Origin: Streptomyces lycii
GTDB lineage: Bacteria > Actinomycetota > Actinomycetes > Streptomycetales > Streptomycetaceae
NCBI RefSeq assembly: GCF_009735685.1
Contig: NZ_WHPN01000314.1
Span: forward strand, 849 to 52,683
Length of the DNA stretch: 51,835 nucleotides
Direction of reading: 5' to 3'
The translations under genes were made by a program, and so were the position numbers. Under the pieces are notes generated by a model, which worked only from the letters and a program-made list of their open reading frames with translations, was not told the DNA's origin and did not search any database. Shown piece by piece: positions 44,280-51,835 of this stretch (the first letter of the stretch is position 1; every line of letters starts with the position of its first letter).

Positions 44280-46622
44280 TCAGCTGTTGCCGTGACCGTC
44301 GTCGTGGCTGGTCGCGGCGCCGAGGTCGTCGAGGTACGAGGCGACCCAGGCCAGCGGAGCGTTCCAGTTGATGGTGATCTCGTTCGTCGCCCAGGACTCG
44401 ATGTCGTCGATGTAGCACATCGCCGGCGCGCAGCCCTGGAGCTTGTCCTGGGCCACCGGGTCCTCGATGCCGACGTTCGGGCCGCCCGCGACCGAGCCGG
44501 GAGCCGGGTTCGGCAGCGACGGGTCGAGCTGGTTGGCCCAGAACCGGTGGTGCTGGTTCTTGGAGTCCCGCTCGCCGTAGCCCGTGACGTACGACTGGTT
44601 GAGCGGGTTGCGGCCGAGGATGTAGTCCATGCCGCGCAGCACGGCGTCGCTGTAGGTGGCGTCACCGGTCAGGTCGTGGGCCGTGGCGAGCACGACCATG
44701 TTGTTCAGGACCTGGCTGTTCGAGCCCCAGACGTAGTTGTTGTCCTCCGGGGCGTACGGCACGCCGTACAGCGAGTCGTCGGATGCCTGGGCGTAGCTGT
44801 CGGCCGCCGCGGTGACCATGGAGCGGACGTCGGCCAGCTCGGCGTCGGTCAGCTCGCTCGGCACGGTGGCCAGGCTCAGGGCGCCCAGGGCCGCGGTGGA
44901 CCCCCAGTTGAAGCCGTTGGCCGGGAAGACGGCCTCGGCGTCACCGTGCAGCTCGGAGCCGAGGACCTCCTGGCGGTAGCTGTCGTCGCCGGTGGTGATG
45001 AACAGCTCGGCCGCGGCCCAGTAGAACTCGTCGGTGACGACCTCGTCGGGGTACGCCCCGCCGCCGGTGCCGTCGTTCGGGTCGGCGAGCACGTCCGGGT
45101 TGGCCTTGGCGGCGGCCCAGGCCGTCTCGGCCGTCTCCAGGCAGCGTGCCGCGAAGTCCGCGTCGTACTCCTCGAACAGACGCGCGCACTGGGCGCCTGC
45201 CGCGGCCACGTTGAGGGTCGCCGCGGTTGTCGGCGGGTGCAGCTCACGCGGCTGCGGGTCCTCGCTGGGCAGCAGCGGCAGACCGGTCCACGCCTTGTCG
45301 TGGATCTTGTGGTGGACCATGCCGGCGAGTTCCTCGCCCTCCGGCACCTGCATCTTCATCAGGAAGTCCATCTGCCAGCGGGCCTCGTCGAGGATGTCCG
45401 GCACGTCGTTGCCCTGCTCGGGCACGCGCAGCTTGCCGTCGCCGAGGGCCTCGCCGTCGGCGCCCTCGGTGGTGAGGGTGCGCTCGAAGTTGGACATCAC
45501 CTGGGCGGCGGAGATGCCGCCGTTGACGACGTACTTGCCGTGGTCACCGGCGTCGTACCAGCCGCCGGAGACATCGAGGGTGTAGTCGCAGACACCCTCC
45601 TGGCAGGGCACCTCGGTGTCGCCCTGGTTGGGCTCCACGCCGACGTGGCCGGCCGCGCGGGCGTACTCCTCGCCGACGATGGAACCGTCGATCTCGATGC
45701 CGCTGCGGTTGTGGTAGAAGTACGCGAGCGCGTCGGTGCGCAGCGACGAGTAGAGGTCGCCGCCGATGGCGAACGGCTCGCTGACCTCCTCGCCGATGGT
45801 GACGGTGTAGCCCTCACCGGGCTCGGTGACCCCGCTGAAGTCGAACGTGTGGACGTTCTGCTCGGACGTCGGGTCGACGCCGCCGGGCTCGGTGCTGCCG
45901 CTCGCGACCTCGGTGCCCTCGCCGTTCTTCAGCGACCAGTCCTGCGGGTCGGTGGCCTCGGTGACGAAGGTGCCGCTCTTGGGCCCGTCCGTCGCGTAGC
46001 CGACCTGGTTGACCCGGACCGGGGAGCCGGTGTCGGGCTCGTAGACGGGCGGCTCGGCGCCACCGGTCAGCGACACGTCGTCGACGCAGAAGGTGTACGC
46101 CTCCTCGCTGCCGCCGACCTGGAAGGCGAGCTGTGCCGCCTCGTGGTCGTCGGCGGCGGTGAAGACGTGCTCGACGGGCTCGCCGGCGTCGCTGATCTGG
46201 TCGGCGGAGGACAGCTCCGCGGTGTACGGGTCCTCGGCCATCTGCACGTTGGTGCGGATGGTGACCGGGACCGTGGACGTCGCGGTGTAGCGGAGCGTGT
46301 AGCTCTCGCCGGCGGTCAGCGGGAGGTCGTTCTGGCCGATGATGGCGTCCCACGGGTTGGCCGTGCCGGCCGGGATCTCGGCGCACAGGCGCCCGTCCAC
46401 GACCTCACCCGGATTGCCCTCGGTCCACCACCAGCCGGTGGTCGTGCCGTCGGCGAAGTCGCCGTTCGTGATGAGTTCCGGGGCCTCGGCCTCGGCGCCG
46501 ATGGCCGGTGCGGCGATGAAGCCGCCGACCAGGCCGGCCACGGCCACGGCCGCGAGTACGGCGTTTCTGCCCCGGCGCGGGCGACCACGCTGGAGGGGTT
46601 CTTGGGGCGGATGGTGGTTCAC
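44280..46622 (-). CDS. GH9 endoglucanase (cellulase) with CBM4-like and Ig-like domains
   Basis: 780-aa secreted cellulase. A long basic signal peptide (about 1-43) is followed by a CBM4/9-like carbohydrate-binding domain (about 49-187, ELITNGDFADG ... CVDDVSLTG), an Ig-like CelD-type domain (about 201-288, VRVNQVGYATDGPK) and the GH9 barrel (about 290-775). Catalytic motifs: DAGDHGKY (357-364) with the nucleophile/base Asp pair, HHRFWAN late in the barrel, and the acid Glu in NEITINWNAPL. The GTG at 46622 is backed by GGAAGGAA. A CebR box lies 43 nt upstream, so it is co-regulated with the LPMO. Confidence 0.95.
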   Translation of the reverse strand: MNHHPPQEPLQRGRPRRGRNAVLAAVAVAGLVGGFIAAPAIGAEAEAPELITNGDFADGTTTGWWWTEGNPGEVVDGRLCAEIPAGTANPWDAIIGQNDLPLTAGESYTLRYTATSTVPVTIRTNVQMAEDPYTAELSSADQISDAGEPVEHVFTAADDHEAAQLAFQVGGSEEAYTFCVDDVSLTGGAEPPVYEPDTGSPVRVNQVGYATDGPKSGTFVTEATDPQDWSLKNGEGTEVASGSTEPGGVDPTSEQNVHTFDFSGVTEPGEGYTVTIGEEVSEPFAIGGDLYSSLRTDALAYFYHNRSGIEIDGSIVGEEYARAAGHVGVEPNQGDTEVPCQEGVCDYTLDVSGGWYDAGDHGKYVVNGGISAAQVMSNFERTLTTEGADGEALGDGKLRVPEQGNDVPDILDEARWQMDFLMKMQVPEGEELAGMVHHKIHDKAWTGLPLLPSEDPQPRELHPPTTAATLNVAAAGAQCARLFEEYDADFAARCLETAETAWAAAKANPDVLADPNDGTGGGAYPDEVVTDEFYWAAAELFITTGDDSYRQEVLGSELHGDAEAVFPANGFNWGSTAALGALSLATVPSELTDAELADVRSMVTAAADSYAQASDDSLYGVPYAPEDNNYVWGSNSQVLNNMVVLATAHDLTGDATYSDAVLRGMDYILGRNPLNQSYVTGYGERDSKNQHHRFWANQLDPSLPNPAPGSVAGGPNVGIEDPVAQDKLQGCAPAMCYIDDIESWATNEITINWNAPLAWVASYLDDLGAATSHDDGHGNS

Positions 46623-46664
46623 GGCTCGGGTTCCTTCCGCGGGAGAGGTGGGGGCAAGAAGTAA

Positions 46665-46678
46665 TGGGAGCGCTCCCA
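46665..46678. promoter_or_regulatory. CebR operator (GH9 gene)
   Basis: TGGGAGCGCTCCCA, a perfect 14-bp palindrome identical to the core at 41378-41391, upstream of the GH9 start and about 213 nt from the divergent aldo/keto reductase start. Confidence 0.92.
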
Positions 46679-46890
46679 CGGCATCGTGGTGGTCATGAGA
46701 TGCCGCGTCAAGACGTTGGCCGGATCCAACTCACCGAAATGCGGGGACGGATGAGGCCGGCACCGCTCCCGGCCGGTCCCGCCCGTGAGGTGCCGAGACC
46801 CCGCCGGAAGCCCCGCCCGGAGCCGCGGGGGCCGCCCGAGGGGCGGGTTAGTGTGGCGTCGCAAGCACCGCACCCGTCCCGAGGAGCACC

Positions 46891-47883
46891 GTGAACCCGC
46901 ACGTCGCCGCGGATACGCGCTACGACACCATGCCCTACCGCCGCACCGGCCGCAGCGGCCTCAAGCTGCCCGCGGTGTCCCTGGGGCTGTGGCACAACTT
47001 CGGCCACGAGAAGCCCCTGGAGGTCCAGCAGGCCGTACTGCGCCGCGCCTTCGATCTCGGGGTGACCCATTTCGACCTGGCCAACAACTACGGCCCGCCG
47101 CCCGGCGCCGCCGAGGAGAACTTCGGCCGGCTCTTCGCCCGTGACTTCCGCCCGTACCGGGACGAGATCGTGATCTCCTCCAAGGCCGGCTATCTGATGT
47201 GGCCCGGTCCGTACGGCGAGTGGGGGTCCCGGAAGAACCTCCTGGCCAGCCTGGACCAGAGCCTGGACCGGATGGGCCTGGAGTATGTCGACATCTTCTA
47301 CTCGCACCGCCCCGACCCGGACACCCCGCTCGAGGAGACGATGGGGGCGCTGCACTCGGCGGTCCAGCAGGGCAAGGCGCTCTACGTCGGCATCTCCAAC
47401 TACTCCCCGGAGCAGACGCGGGAGGCCGCCCGGATCCTGGCGGGGCTGGGCACGCCGCTGCTCATCCACCAGCCGTCGTACTCCCTGTTCAACCGCTGGG
47501 TCGAGGACGGGCTGCTGGACGCGCTGGACGAGGTGGGCGCGGGCTCGATCGCGTTCTCGCCGCTGGCGCAGGGGCTGCTGACGGACCGCTATCTCAACGG
47601 CATTCCGGAGGGCTCGCGGGCGGCCGGTTCGAGCCCGTTCCTGACCGCCGAGGGCATCACCGAGGAAACCCTCGCCAAGGTGCGGGCGCTCAACGACATC
47701 GCGCGGCGGCGCGGCCAGAGCCTGGCGCAGATGGCCATCGCCTGGATCCTGCGCGGCGGCCGGGTCACCTCGGCGCTGGTGGGGGCCAGCAGCGTCCGGC
47801 AGCTGGAGGACAACGTGGCGGCTGCCGCCCGGCTGGAGTTCGACGCCGGTGAACTGGCCGAGATCGAGCGGTACGCGCGCTAG
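46891..47883 (+). CDS. Aldo/keto reductase (YghZ/MgrA type)
   Basis: 330-aa NADPH-dependent TIM-barrel reductase of the YghZ / L-glyceraldehyde-3-phosphate reductase group. Catalytic tetrad D62, Y67 (FDLANNYG), K98 (SSKAGY) and H139 (YSHRPD); C-terminal phosphate-binding GASSVRQLEDNV. GTG start with GAGGAG 5 nt upstream. Acts on small aldehydes, probably in detoxification; no link to neighbours is evident. Confidence 0.93.
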   Translation: MNPHVAADTRYDTMPYRRTGRSGLKLPAVSLGLWHNFGHEKPLEVQQAVLRRAFDLGVTHFDLANNYGPPPGAAEENFGRLFARDFRPYRDEIVISSKAGYLMWPGPYGEWGSRKNLLASLDQSLDRMGLEYVDIFYSHRPDPDTPLEETMGALHSAVQQGKALYVGISNYSPEQTREAARILAGLGTPLLIHQPSYSLFNRWVEDGLLDALDEVGAGSIAFSPLAQGLLTDRYLNGIPEGSRAAGSSPFLTAEGITEETLAKVRALNDIARRRGQSLAQMAIAWILRGGRVTSALVGASSVRQLEDNVAAAARLEFDAGELAEIERYAR

Positions 47884-48462
47884 CAGGCGGGCGCGGCGGG
47901 TTGCGCACACGGCAGCGGCCCGCGGGCGGCAGTGATCGGTGGTTGGCAGTCGGCGGTCGGCGGGCGCGGACGAGGTGCGCGGTACGCGGTATGCGGCACG
48001 AGTGCCGGGCGGTGTGCGTGAGCCGCGTGCGTGTGAGTCGCGCGCGTGTGAGTGGTGGGCGCGGTGAGCCGCACGCGCCGGGGAAGGGTGGCGGGGCGGC
48101 CGGAGGACGGCCGCCCTGCCGCCCTTCGCCGCTGTCCTTTGCGACCGCCCTTCGCCGCCGTCCTGCCCCGGCTGCCCTCCGTCGCCGGCCGCCCGCCGTA
48201 CCCGGGTCCGCCCGGCGGAGTCCGGTGGGTTCCGGCGCGGATTCTTCACACCGGCTTCACTCGGTGGTCGCGAAAAGCGGAATCGGCTGAGCCGAATGGG
48301 TTTTCGTGCCGGAGGAGTGCAACCCTTCGCGCCGTACACGTGTCTAGTCCAGTGTTCGGTGCAATTCTGCGGAGCGCATTACCGAAATGGCTGTACGGGA
48401 ACAGCCGGATGCCTGTCCGCGGATATCCCGCGCTTCGGCGCGGCAACAGGAGAAGGGTTCAC
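47884..48462. other. Repeat-rich spacer and promoter of the secreted small protein
   Basis: 579 nt. 47930-48065 contains degenerate gt/gc repeats (gtgcgtgag, cgcgtgtgag). 48240-48450 is less GC-rich and probably carries the promoter of the gene at 48463, but I see no clear consensus. No gene is supported. Confidence 0.5.
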
Positions 48463-48993
48463 ATGCGTTACACCAAGCGTGCTCTCGTGGGGCTGACCTG
48501 CGCCTTCGCTATGATTCCGGCCGGTGTCGCGGTTGCCGGAAGCGGCCCCGCCCCCAAGCCGTCGGAGCGGGCGAATTCCCAGGCCAAGTCCACGGCGCCG
48601 TCTGCGGCCGGAAACCCGGCCAGTAAAATGGCGCAGACGGCGGGCGTCTGCGACGACGCCTATCAAATCGGCAAGACCGCCTACATTAAGCGCGGTACCG
48701 CGACGGTCGCGTCCGTCAAGCAGTTCTACTCGCCCGAGTGCGGTGAGAACTACGGATACCTCTGGGTCTGGGATTCCTTCCGGGACACCGCCGGCGACTA
48801 CGACGTCAAGGTGGGGATCTACAGCTATTCGCAGGACGAGATCCTCGGCGAGCGTTCCTGGACGAACAGCACCCAGCAGGAGTTCTGGTCCGACCCCACC
48901 GCCACGGTCACGGAGTGCACGGCGGCCGTCGGCGCCGTACGCAAGGCCGGCGACCCGCTCTTCAACCAGGCGGCGAGCGACAAGCGCTGCTGA
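48463..48993 (+). CDS. Small secreted four-cysteine protein, unknown function
   Basis: 176-aa exported protein. Signal peptide about 1-25 (MRYTKRALVGL ... GVAVA), a Ser/Ala/Pro-rich linker (26-58), then a compact domain of about 118 residues with four cysteines (CDDAYQ, ECGENYG, TECTAA, final KRC), enough for two disulfides. Many aromatic residues (QFYSPECGENYGYLWVWDS). Similar DUF2690-like secreted proteins of streptomycetes share a C-D-x-x-A-Y start, but I am not certain of the family. AGGAGAAGGG precedes the ATG by about 6 nt. Confidence 0.78.
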   Translation: MRYTKRALVGLTCAFAMIPAGVAVAGSGPAPKPSERANSQAKSTAPSAAGNPASKMAQTAGVCDDAYQIGKTAYIKRGTATVASVKQFYSPECGENYGYLWVWDSFRDTAGDYDVKVGIYSYSQDEILGERSWTNSTQQEFWSDPTATVTECTAAVGAVRKAGDPLFNQAASDKRC

Positions 48994-49001
48994 CCCGGCC
49001 C

Positions 49002-49018
49002 GCCGCCCCGCGGGCGGC
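49002..49018. terminator. Short hairpin between convergent genes
   Basis: 7-bp stem gccgccc / gggcggc with a 3-nt loop 9 nt after the stop of the secreted protein, facing the UrtE stop at 49139. Confidence 0.5.
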
Positions 49019-49138
49019 ACCGTGACGGCCCCGTGGCAGACCGGCGAACCTGGACATCGCCGGACCCCGCGGGGCCGCCGCGCGTACGGGTGCACGGGAT
49101 GCGTCCGACGGCGGCGGGCCCGGACCGCGGTGCCCCCG

Positions 49139-49852
49139 TCACACGCTCAGTGCCGCCCGTACGTCCCGCTGAGCCGCCTCACCGCCCGTCCCGCCGGAGG
49201 TGACGCGGCCGGACTCCAGGACGTGGTAGCGCTCGGCGGCCCGCAGGGCGAAGCCCACGTGCTGTTCCACGAGGAGCACGGACAGCCCGCCCCCGGCCGT
49301 CAGCGTGAGAATCGTGTCCTCGATCTCGGCGACGACCGAGGGCTGAATGCCCTCGGTGGGCTCGTCGAGCAGCAGCAGCCGCGGCTCGGTGACCAGGGCG
49401 CGGGCGATGGCGAGCTGCTGCCGCTGGCCGCCGGACAACAGCCCCGCCCGGCGCGCCAGCAGCGGGCGCAGCGCCGGGAAGAGGTCCAGGGCCGCGTCGG
49501 TCGCGGCCCGCCCGCCACGGCGGCCGTCGGCGACCAGCCGGAGATTCTCCGCGGCCGTCAGCTGCGGGAAGCACTGCTGGCCCTGCGGCACATGGGCCAT
49601 GCCGCGGGCCACCCGCTGGTGCGGGGCGAGCCGGGTGATGTCCTCGCCGTCCAGCAGGACCCGGCCCTCGCGGGGGGCGAGCAGTCCCGCGGCGACACGC
49701 AGCAGGGTGCTCTTGCCGGCCCCGTTGTGTCCCAGCAGCGCGGTGACGCCGTTCACCGGGACGGCGACGGACACCCCGTGCAGCACCGGGATGCGGTCGT
49801 AACCCGCGTGGACCTGCCGGAGCTCCAGCAGGAATGCGGCGGACGCGTCCAC
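49139..49852 (-). CDS. urtE: Urea/branched-chain amino-acid ABC transporter ATPase UrtE
   Basis: 237-aa LivF/UrtE-type ATPase. Walker A GHNGAGKST, signature LSGGQRQQLA, Walker B LLLLDEPTEGIQPS; the EGIQPSVV ending is typical of UrtE rather than LivF. GTG at 49852 chosen because it lies 2 nt after the UrtD stop. Last gene of the operon urtC-D-E; energises uptake of urea or short amides under nitrogen limitation. Confidence 0.88.
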   Translation of the reverse strand: MDASAAFLLELRQVHAGYDRIPVLHGVSVAVPVNGVTALLGHNGAGKSTLLRVAAGLLAPREGRVLLDGEDITRLAPHQRVARGMAHVPQGQQCFPQLTAAENLRLVADGRRGGRAATDAALDLFPALRPLLARRAGLLSGGQRQQLAIARALVTEPRLLLLDEPTEGIQPSVVAEIEDTILTLTAGGGLSVLLVEQHVGFALRAAERYHVLESGRVTSGGTGGEAAQRDVRAALSV

Positions 49853-49854
49853 GG

Positions 49855-50778
49855 TCAGCCCTCCTTCGCCATGGCCGCCGACTCGGCGGCCGGGTCGGTT
49901 CCCGGTTCGGGCGCGTGGCCCAGATAGACCTCCTGCACCTTCGGGTCGGCCTGGACCTCGGCGACGGTCCCCTCGCTGAGGACCCGGCCGCCGTGCAGCA
50001 CGCTGACCGAGCGGGCGTAGGACCGCATGAACTGCATGTCGTGCTCGATGACGACGACGGTGCGTTCCCCGGCGACCGATTCGAGCAGCCGGCCCGTCGC
50101 GTCGCGTTCCTCGTGGCTCATGCCCGCCACGGGCTCGTCGAGCAGCAGCAGCCGCGCGTCCTGCACCAGCAGCATGCCGATCTCCAGCCACTGCTTCTGC
50201 CCGTGCGCCAGCACTCCGGCGGGACGGTCCCGCAGCTCCGTGAGCCCCGTCTGCTCCAGCGCGCGTGCGACACCTCCGGGTACGGACCGGCGGCGGCGCA
50301 GCAGCGTCAGCGGGCCGCGTCCGGCGCCCGCCGCGATGTCCAGGTTCTGCAGCACCGTCAGTTCCTCGAACACCGTGGCGGTCTGGAAGGTGCGGCCGAT
50401 GCCCGCCCGGGCGATGCGGTGCACGCTGCTGCCGAGCAGTTCCCGGTCACCGGCGCGGACGGATCCCGTCGCGCGGGCGAGGCCGGTGACGGCGTCGACG
50501 AGGGTCGTCTTCCCGGCGCCGTTCGGCCCGATCATGAACCGGATGTCGCCGGGTGCCACGTCCAGGTCGACGCCGTCGACCGCGGTGAATCCGTCGAAGG
50601 AGACCCGGAGCCCGCGGATCCGGAGCGGCAGGGCCGCCCCGCCGCCGGTAGTGCGGTCGGGGCCGGACACGCCGCTCGTGCTGTGGGCGCTGTCGGTGCT
50701 GTGGGCGCTGTCCGGGCCGGCCGCCGTGGCCTTGCCGTTCGCGCCGTTCGCACCGTGTGTGCCGTTCACGCTGTTCAC
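49855..50778 (-). CDS. urtD: Urea/branched-chain amino-acid ABC transporter ATPase UrtD
   Basis: 307-aa LivG/UrtD-type ATPase. Walker A GPNGAGKTT, signature-region LAHGQKQWLEIGM (HGQKQ is characteristic of UrtD), Walker B LLLLDEPVAGMS. About 50 N-terminal residues are low-complexity Asn/Gly/Ser/Thr/His repeats (NGTHGANGANG, SAHSTDSAHSTSG) absent from the usual family. GTG start overlaps the UrtC stop by 4 nt. Confidence 0.88.
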   Translation of the reverse strand: MNSVNGTHGANGANGKATAAGPDSAHSTDSAHSTSGVSGPDRTTGGGAALPLRIRGLRVSFDGFTAVDGVDLDVAPGDIRFMIGPNGAGKTTLVDAVTGLARATGSVRAGDRELLGSSVHRIARAGIGRTFQTATVFEELTVLQNLDIAAGAGRGPLTLLRRRRSVPGGVARALEQTGLTELRDRPAGVLAHGQKQWLEIGMLLVQDARLLLLDEPVAGMSHEERDATGRLLESVAGERTVVVIEHDMQFMRSYARSVSVLHGGRVLSEGTVAEVQADPKVQEVYLGHAPEPGTDPAAESAAMAKEG

Positions 50779-51835
50779 GGGGTCACCTCCAGTCGGGGTG
50801 CGGACGCCGGCGCGGCAGCCGGTGGTCCCTCGGGCGGGCCGGGCGCGTCGGGTGCCCGCGGCGTACGGGACCGGCGCCGCCGCAGCGTGCCCGCCAGGGA
50901 CGCCAGGCCGCCCGGCAGGAAGCCGATCACCAGGACGAACATCAGCCCCTGCGCGTACGTCCAGGCCGCAGGGAACTCCTCCGACAGCGCCGTCTGGGCC
51001 CATGCCACCGCGATCGCGCCGAGCACCGACCCGACGAGCGAGGCCCGGCCGCCGAGCGCGGCGCCGATGACGAACTGGATCGACGGCACGATGCCGATCA
51101 GCGCCGGCGAGATGATGCCGACCGCGGGCACGAACAGGGCGCCCGCCAGGCCCGCCATGCCGGCCGCGGTGACATAGGCGACGAGCTTCACCGTCGCAGG
51201 GTCGTAGCCGAGGAAGCGCACCCGCTCCTCCGAGTCCCGTACGGCGACCAGCAGTTCTCCGTAGCGGCTGCGGATGAGCTGCCGGGCCAGGGCCATGAGC
51301 AGCAGCAGGACACCGGCGATCAGGAAGTACACCGTCCGCTGGTTGACCGGGTCGTCGAGGTCGTAGCCGAAGAAGCCCCGGATGTCGGTGAGGCCGTTCG
51401 TGCCGCCGGTGGTGCCCTGCTGGCCGACGAGCAGGATCACCATGGCGACGGCGAGGGCCTGGCTGAGGATCGCGAAGTACGCGCCGCGCACCCGGCGGCG
51501 GAAGATGAGGAAGCCCAGCAGCGCGGCCACCGCCATCGGCAGCAGCACGGTCGCGGCCAGCGCGAACACCGGGTTCTCGAACGGCTTCCACCACCAGGGG
51601 AGCGTGCCGGTACCGCCGTACAACTGCATGAAGTCGGGCAGCTGCCCGGGTCCGGCGTCGGCGAGTTTGAGGTGCATCGCCATCGCGTAGCCGCCGAGGC
51701 CGAAGAAGACGCCCTGGCCGAGGGTGAGCAGCCCGCCCCGGCCCCAGGCCAGGCAGATGCCCACGGCCACGATCGCGTAGCAGAGGTACTTGGCGAGCAG
51801 GGACAGCCGGAAGTCGGTGAGGGCGAGCGGGGCGA
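50775..51835 (-). CDS. urtC: Urea/branched-chain amino-acid ABC transporter permease UrtC (5' end outside window)
   Basis: LivM/UrtC-type permease, truncated at its N-terminus by the window edge. The frame continues past the first internal ATG (51770) to 51835, reading LTDFRLSLLAKYLCYAIVAVG, which matches the UrtC N-terminal region. Further motifs: LLTLGQGVFFGLGGYAMAM and AVRDSEERVRFLGYD. About nine hydrophobic segments are visible. A Pro/Ala/Arg-rich C-terminal tail of about 45 residues ends the protein. It forms the channel with UrtB (expected to the right, not seen). Confidence 0.88.
   Translation of the reverse strand, partial: APLALTDFRLSLLAKYLCYAIVAVGICLAWGRGGLLTLGQGVFFGLGGYAMAMHLKLADAGPGQLPDFMQLYGGTGTLPWWWKPFENPVFALAATVLLPMAVAALLGFLIFRRRVRGAYFAILSQALAVAMVILLVGQQGTTGGTNGLTDIRGFFGYDLDDPVNQRTVYFLIAGVLLLLMALARQLIRSRYGELLVAVRDSEERVRFLGYDPATVKLVAYVTAAGMAGLAGALFVPAVGIISPALIGIVPSIQFVIGAALGGRASLVGSVLGAIAVAWAQTALSEEFPAAWTYAQGLMFVLVIGFLPGGLASLAGTLRRRRSRTPRAPDAPGPPEGPPAAAPASAPRLEVTP

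Noticed and set aside
42079..44418. Long minus-strand frame opposite the MFS gene
   Set aside because: It is antisense to a clear 14-helix transporter and has the Gln/Asp/Arg-rich composition typical of antisense frames in high-GC DNA.

Overview
The window is very GC-rich actinobacterial DNA that looks like Streptomyces or a close relative. The signs are frequent GTG starts, 4-nt GTGA/ATGA stop-start overlaps, two perfect copies of the 14-bp CebR operator known from streptomycetes, a sugar ABC transporter without its own ATPase, rare TTA codons, and a type II (aromatic) polyketide synthase cluster. No rRNA, tRNA, CRISPR array or insertion sequence was seen.

Layout. 81-8482 is a carbohydrate module: two coupled Gfo/Idh/MocA oxidoreductases, two MalF/MalG-type permeases and a binding lipoprotein on the minus strand, a ROK regulator, and a divergent third oxidoreductase. 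8521-9911 holds two small unrelated genes (a CPCC zinc protein and a membrane-anchored unknown). 10155-14272 is a two-component system divergent from an ABC exporter. 14379-17200 has an orphan lipoprotein and a secreted PQQ-type beta-propeller dehydrogenase. 17426-19657 is an SNF2-type helicase. 20007-25857 is a MarR regulator, an NmrA-type protein and a coupled MMPL-DrrA-DrrB export operon; the NmrA and MMPL promoters share a palindrome, suggesting one regulon.

27312-39406 is the most interesting part. A type II PKS cluster has the gene order of tcmI-J-K-L-M-N (cyclase, cupin, KS-alpha, CLF, ACP, aromatase/O-methyltransferase). Upstream are a SchA/CurD-domain protein, a beta-hydroxyacid-dehydrogenase-like protein and an amidohydrolase; downstream are a ketoreductase and two ABM-fold proteins, ending at a convergent MarR gene. 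A divergent operon carries a P450 and a secreted serine-beta-lactamase-fold protein whose catalytic SxxK and YxN motifs are both lost (26014-27243). The amidohydrolase has a TTA codon, so bldA control is possible. No SARP regulator, FAD hydroxylase, glycosyltransferase, malonyltransferase or phosphopantetheinyl transferase is visible. The product cannot be named from sequence alone.

39911-46622 is a secreted unknown, then a cellulose-degradation pair (AA10 LPMO and GH9 endoglucanase), each under a perfect CebR box, flanking an MFS exporter. 46891-48993 is an aldo/keto reductase and a small secreted four-cysteine protein. 49139-51835 is the end of a urea/branched-chain amino-acid-type ABC operon (UrtC-D-E), with UrtC cut by the window edge.

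Two patterns run through the window. All seven convergent gene junctions contain a GC-rich hairpin. Several co-directional spacers are filled with degenerate short tandem repeats that are C-rich and G-poor on the transcribed-sense strand, which could act as Rho-loading regions.
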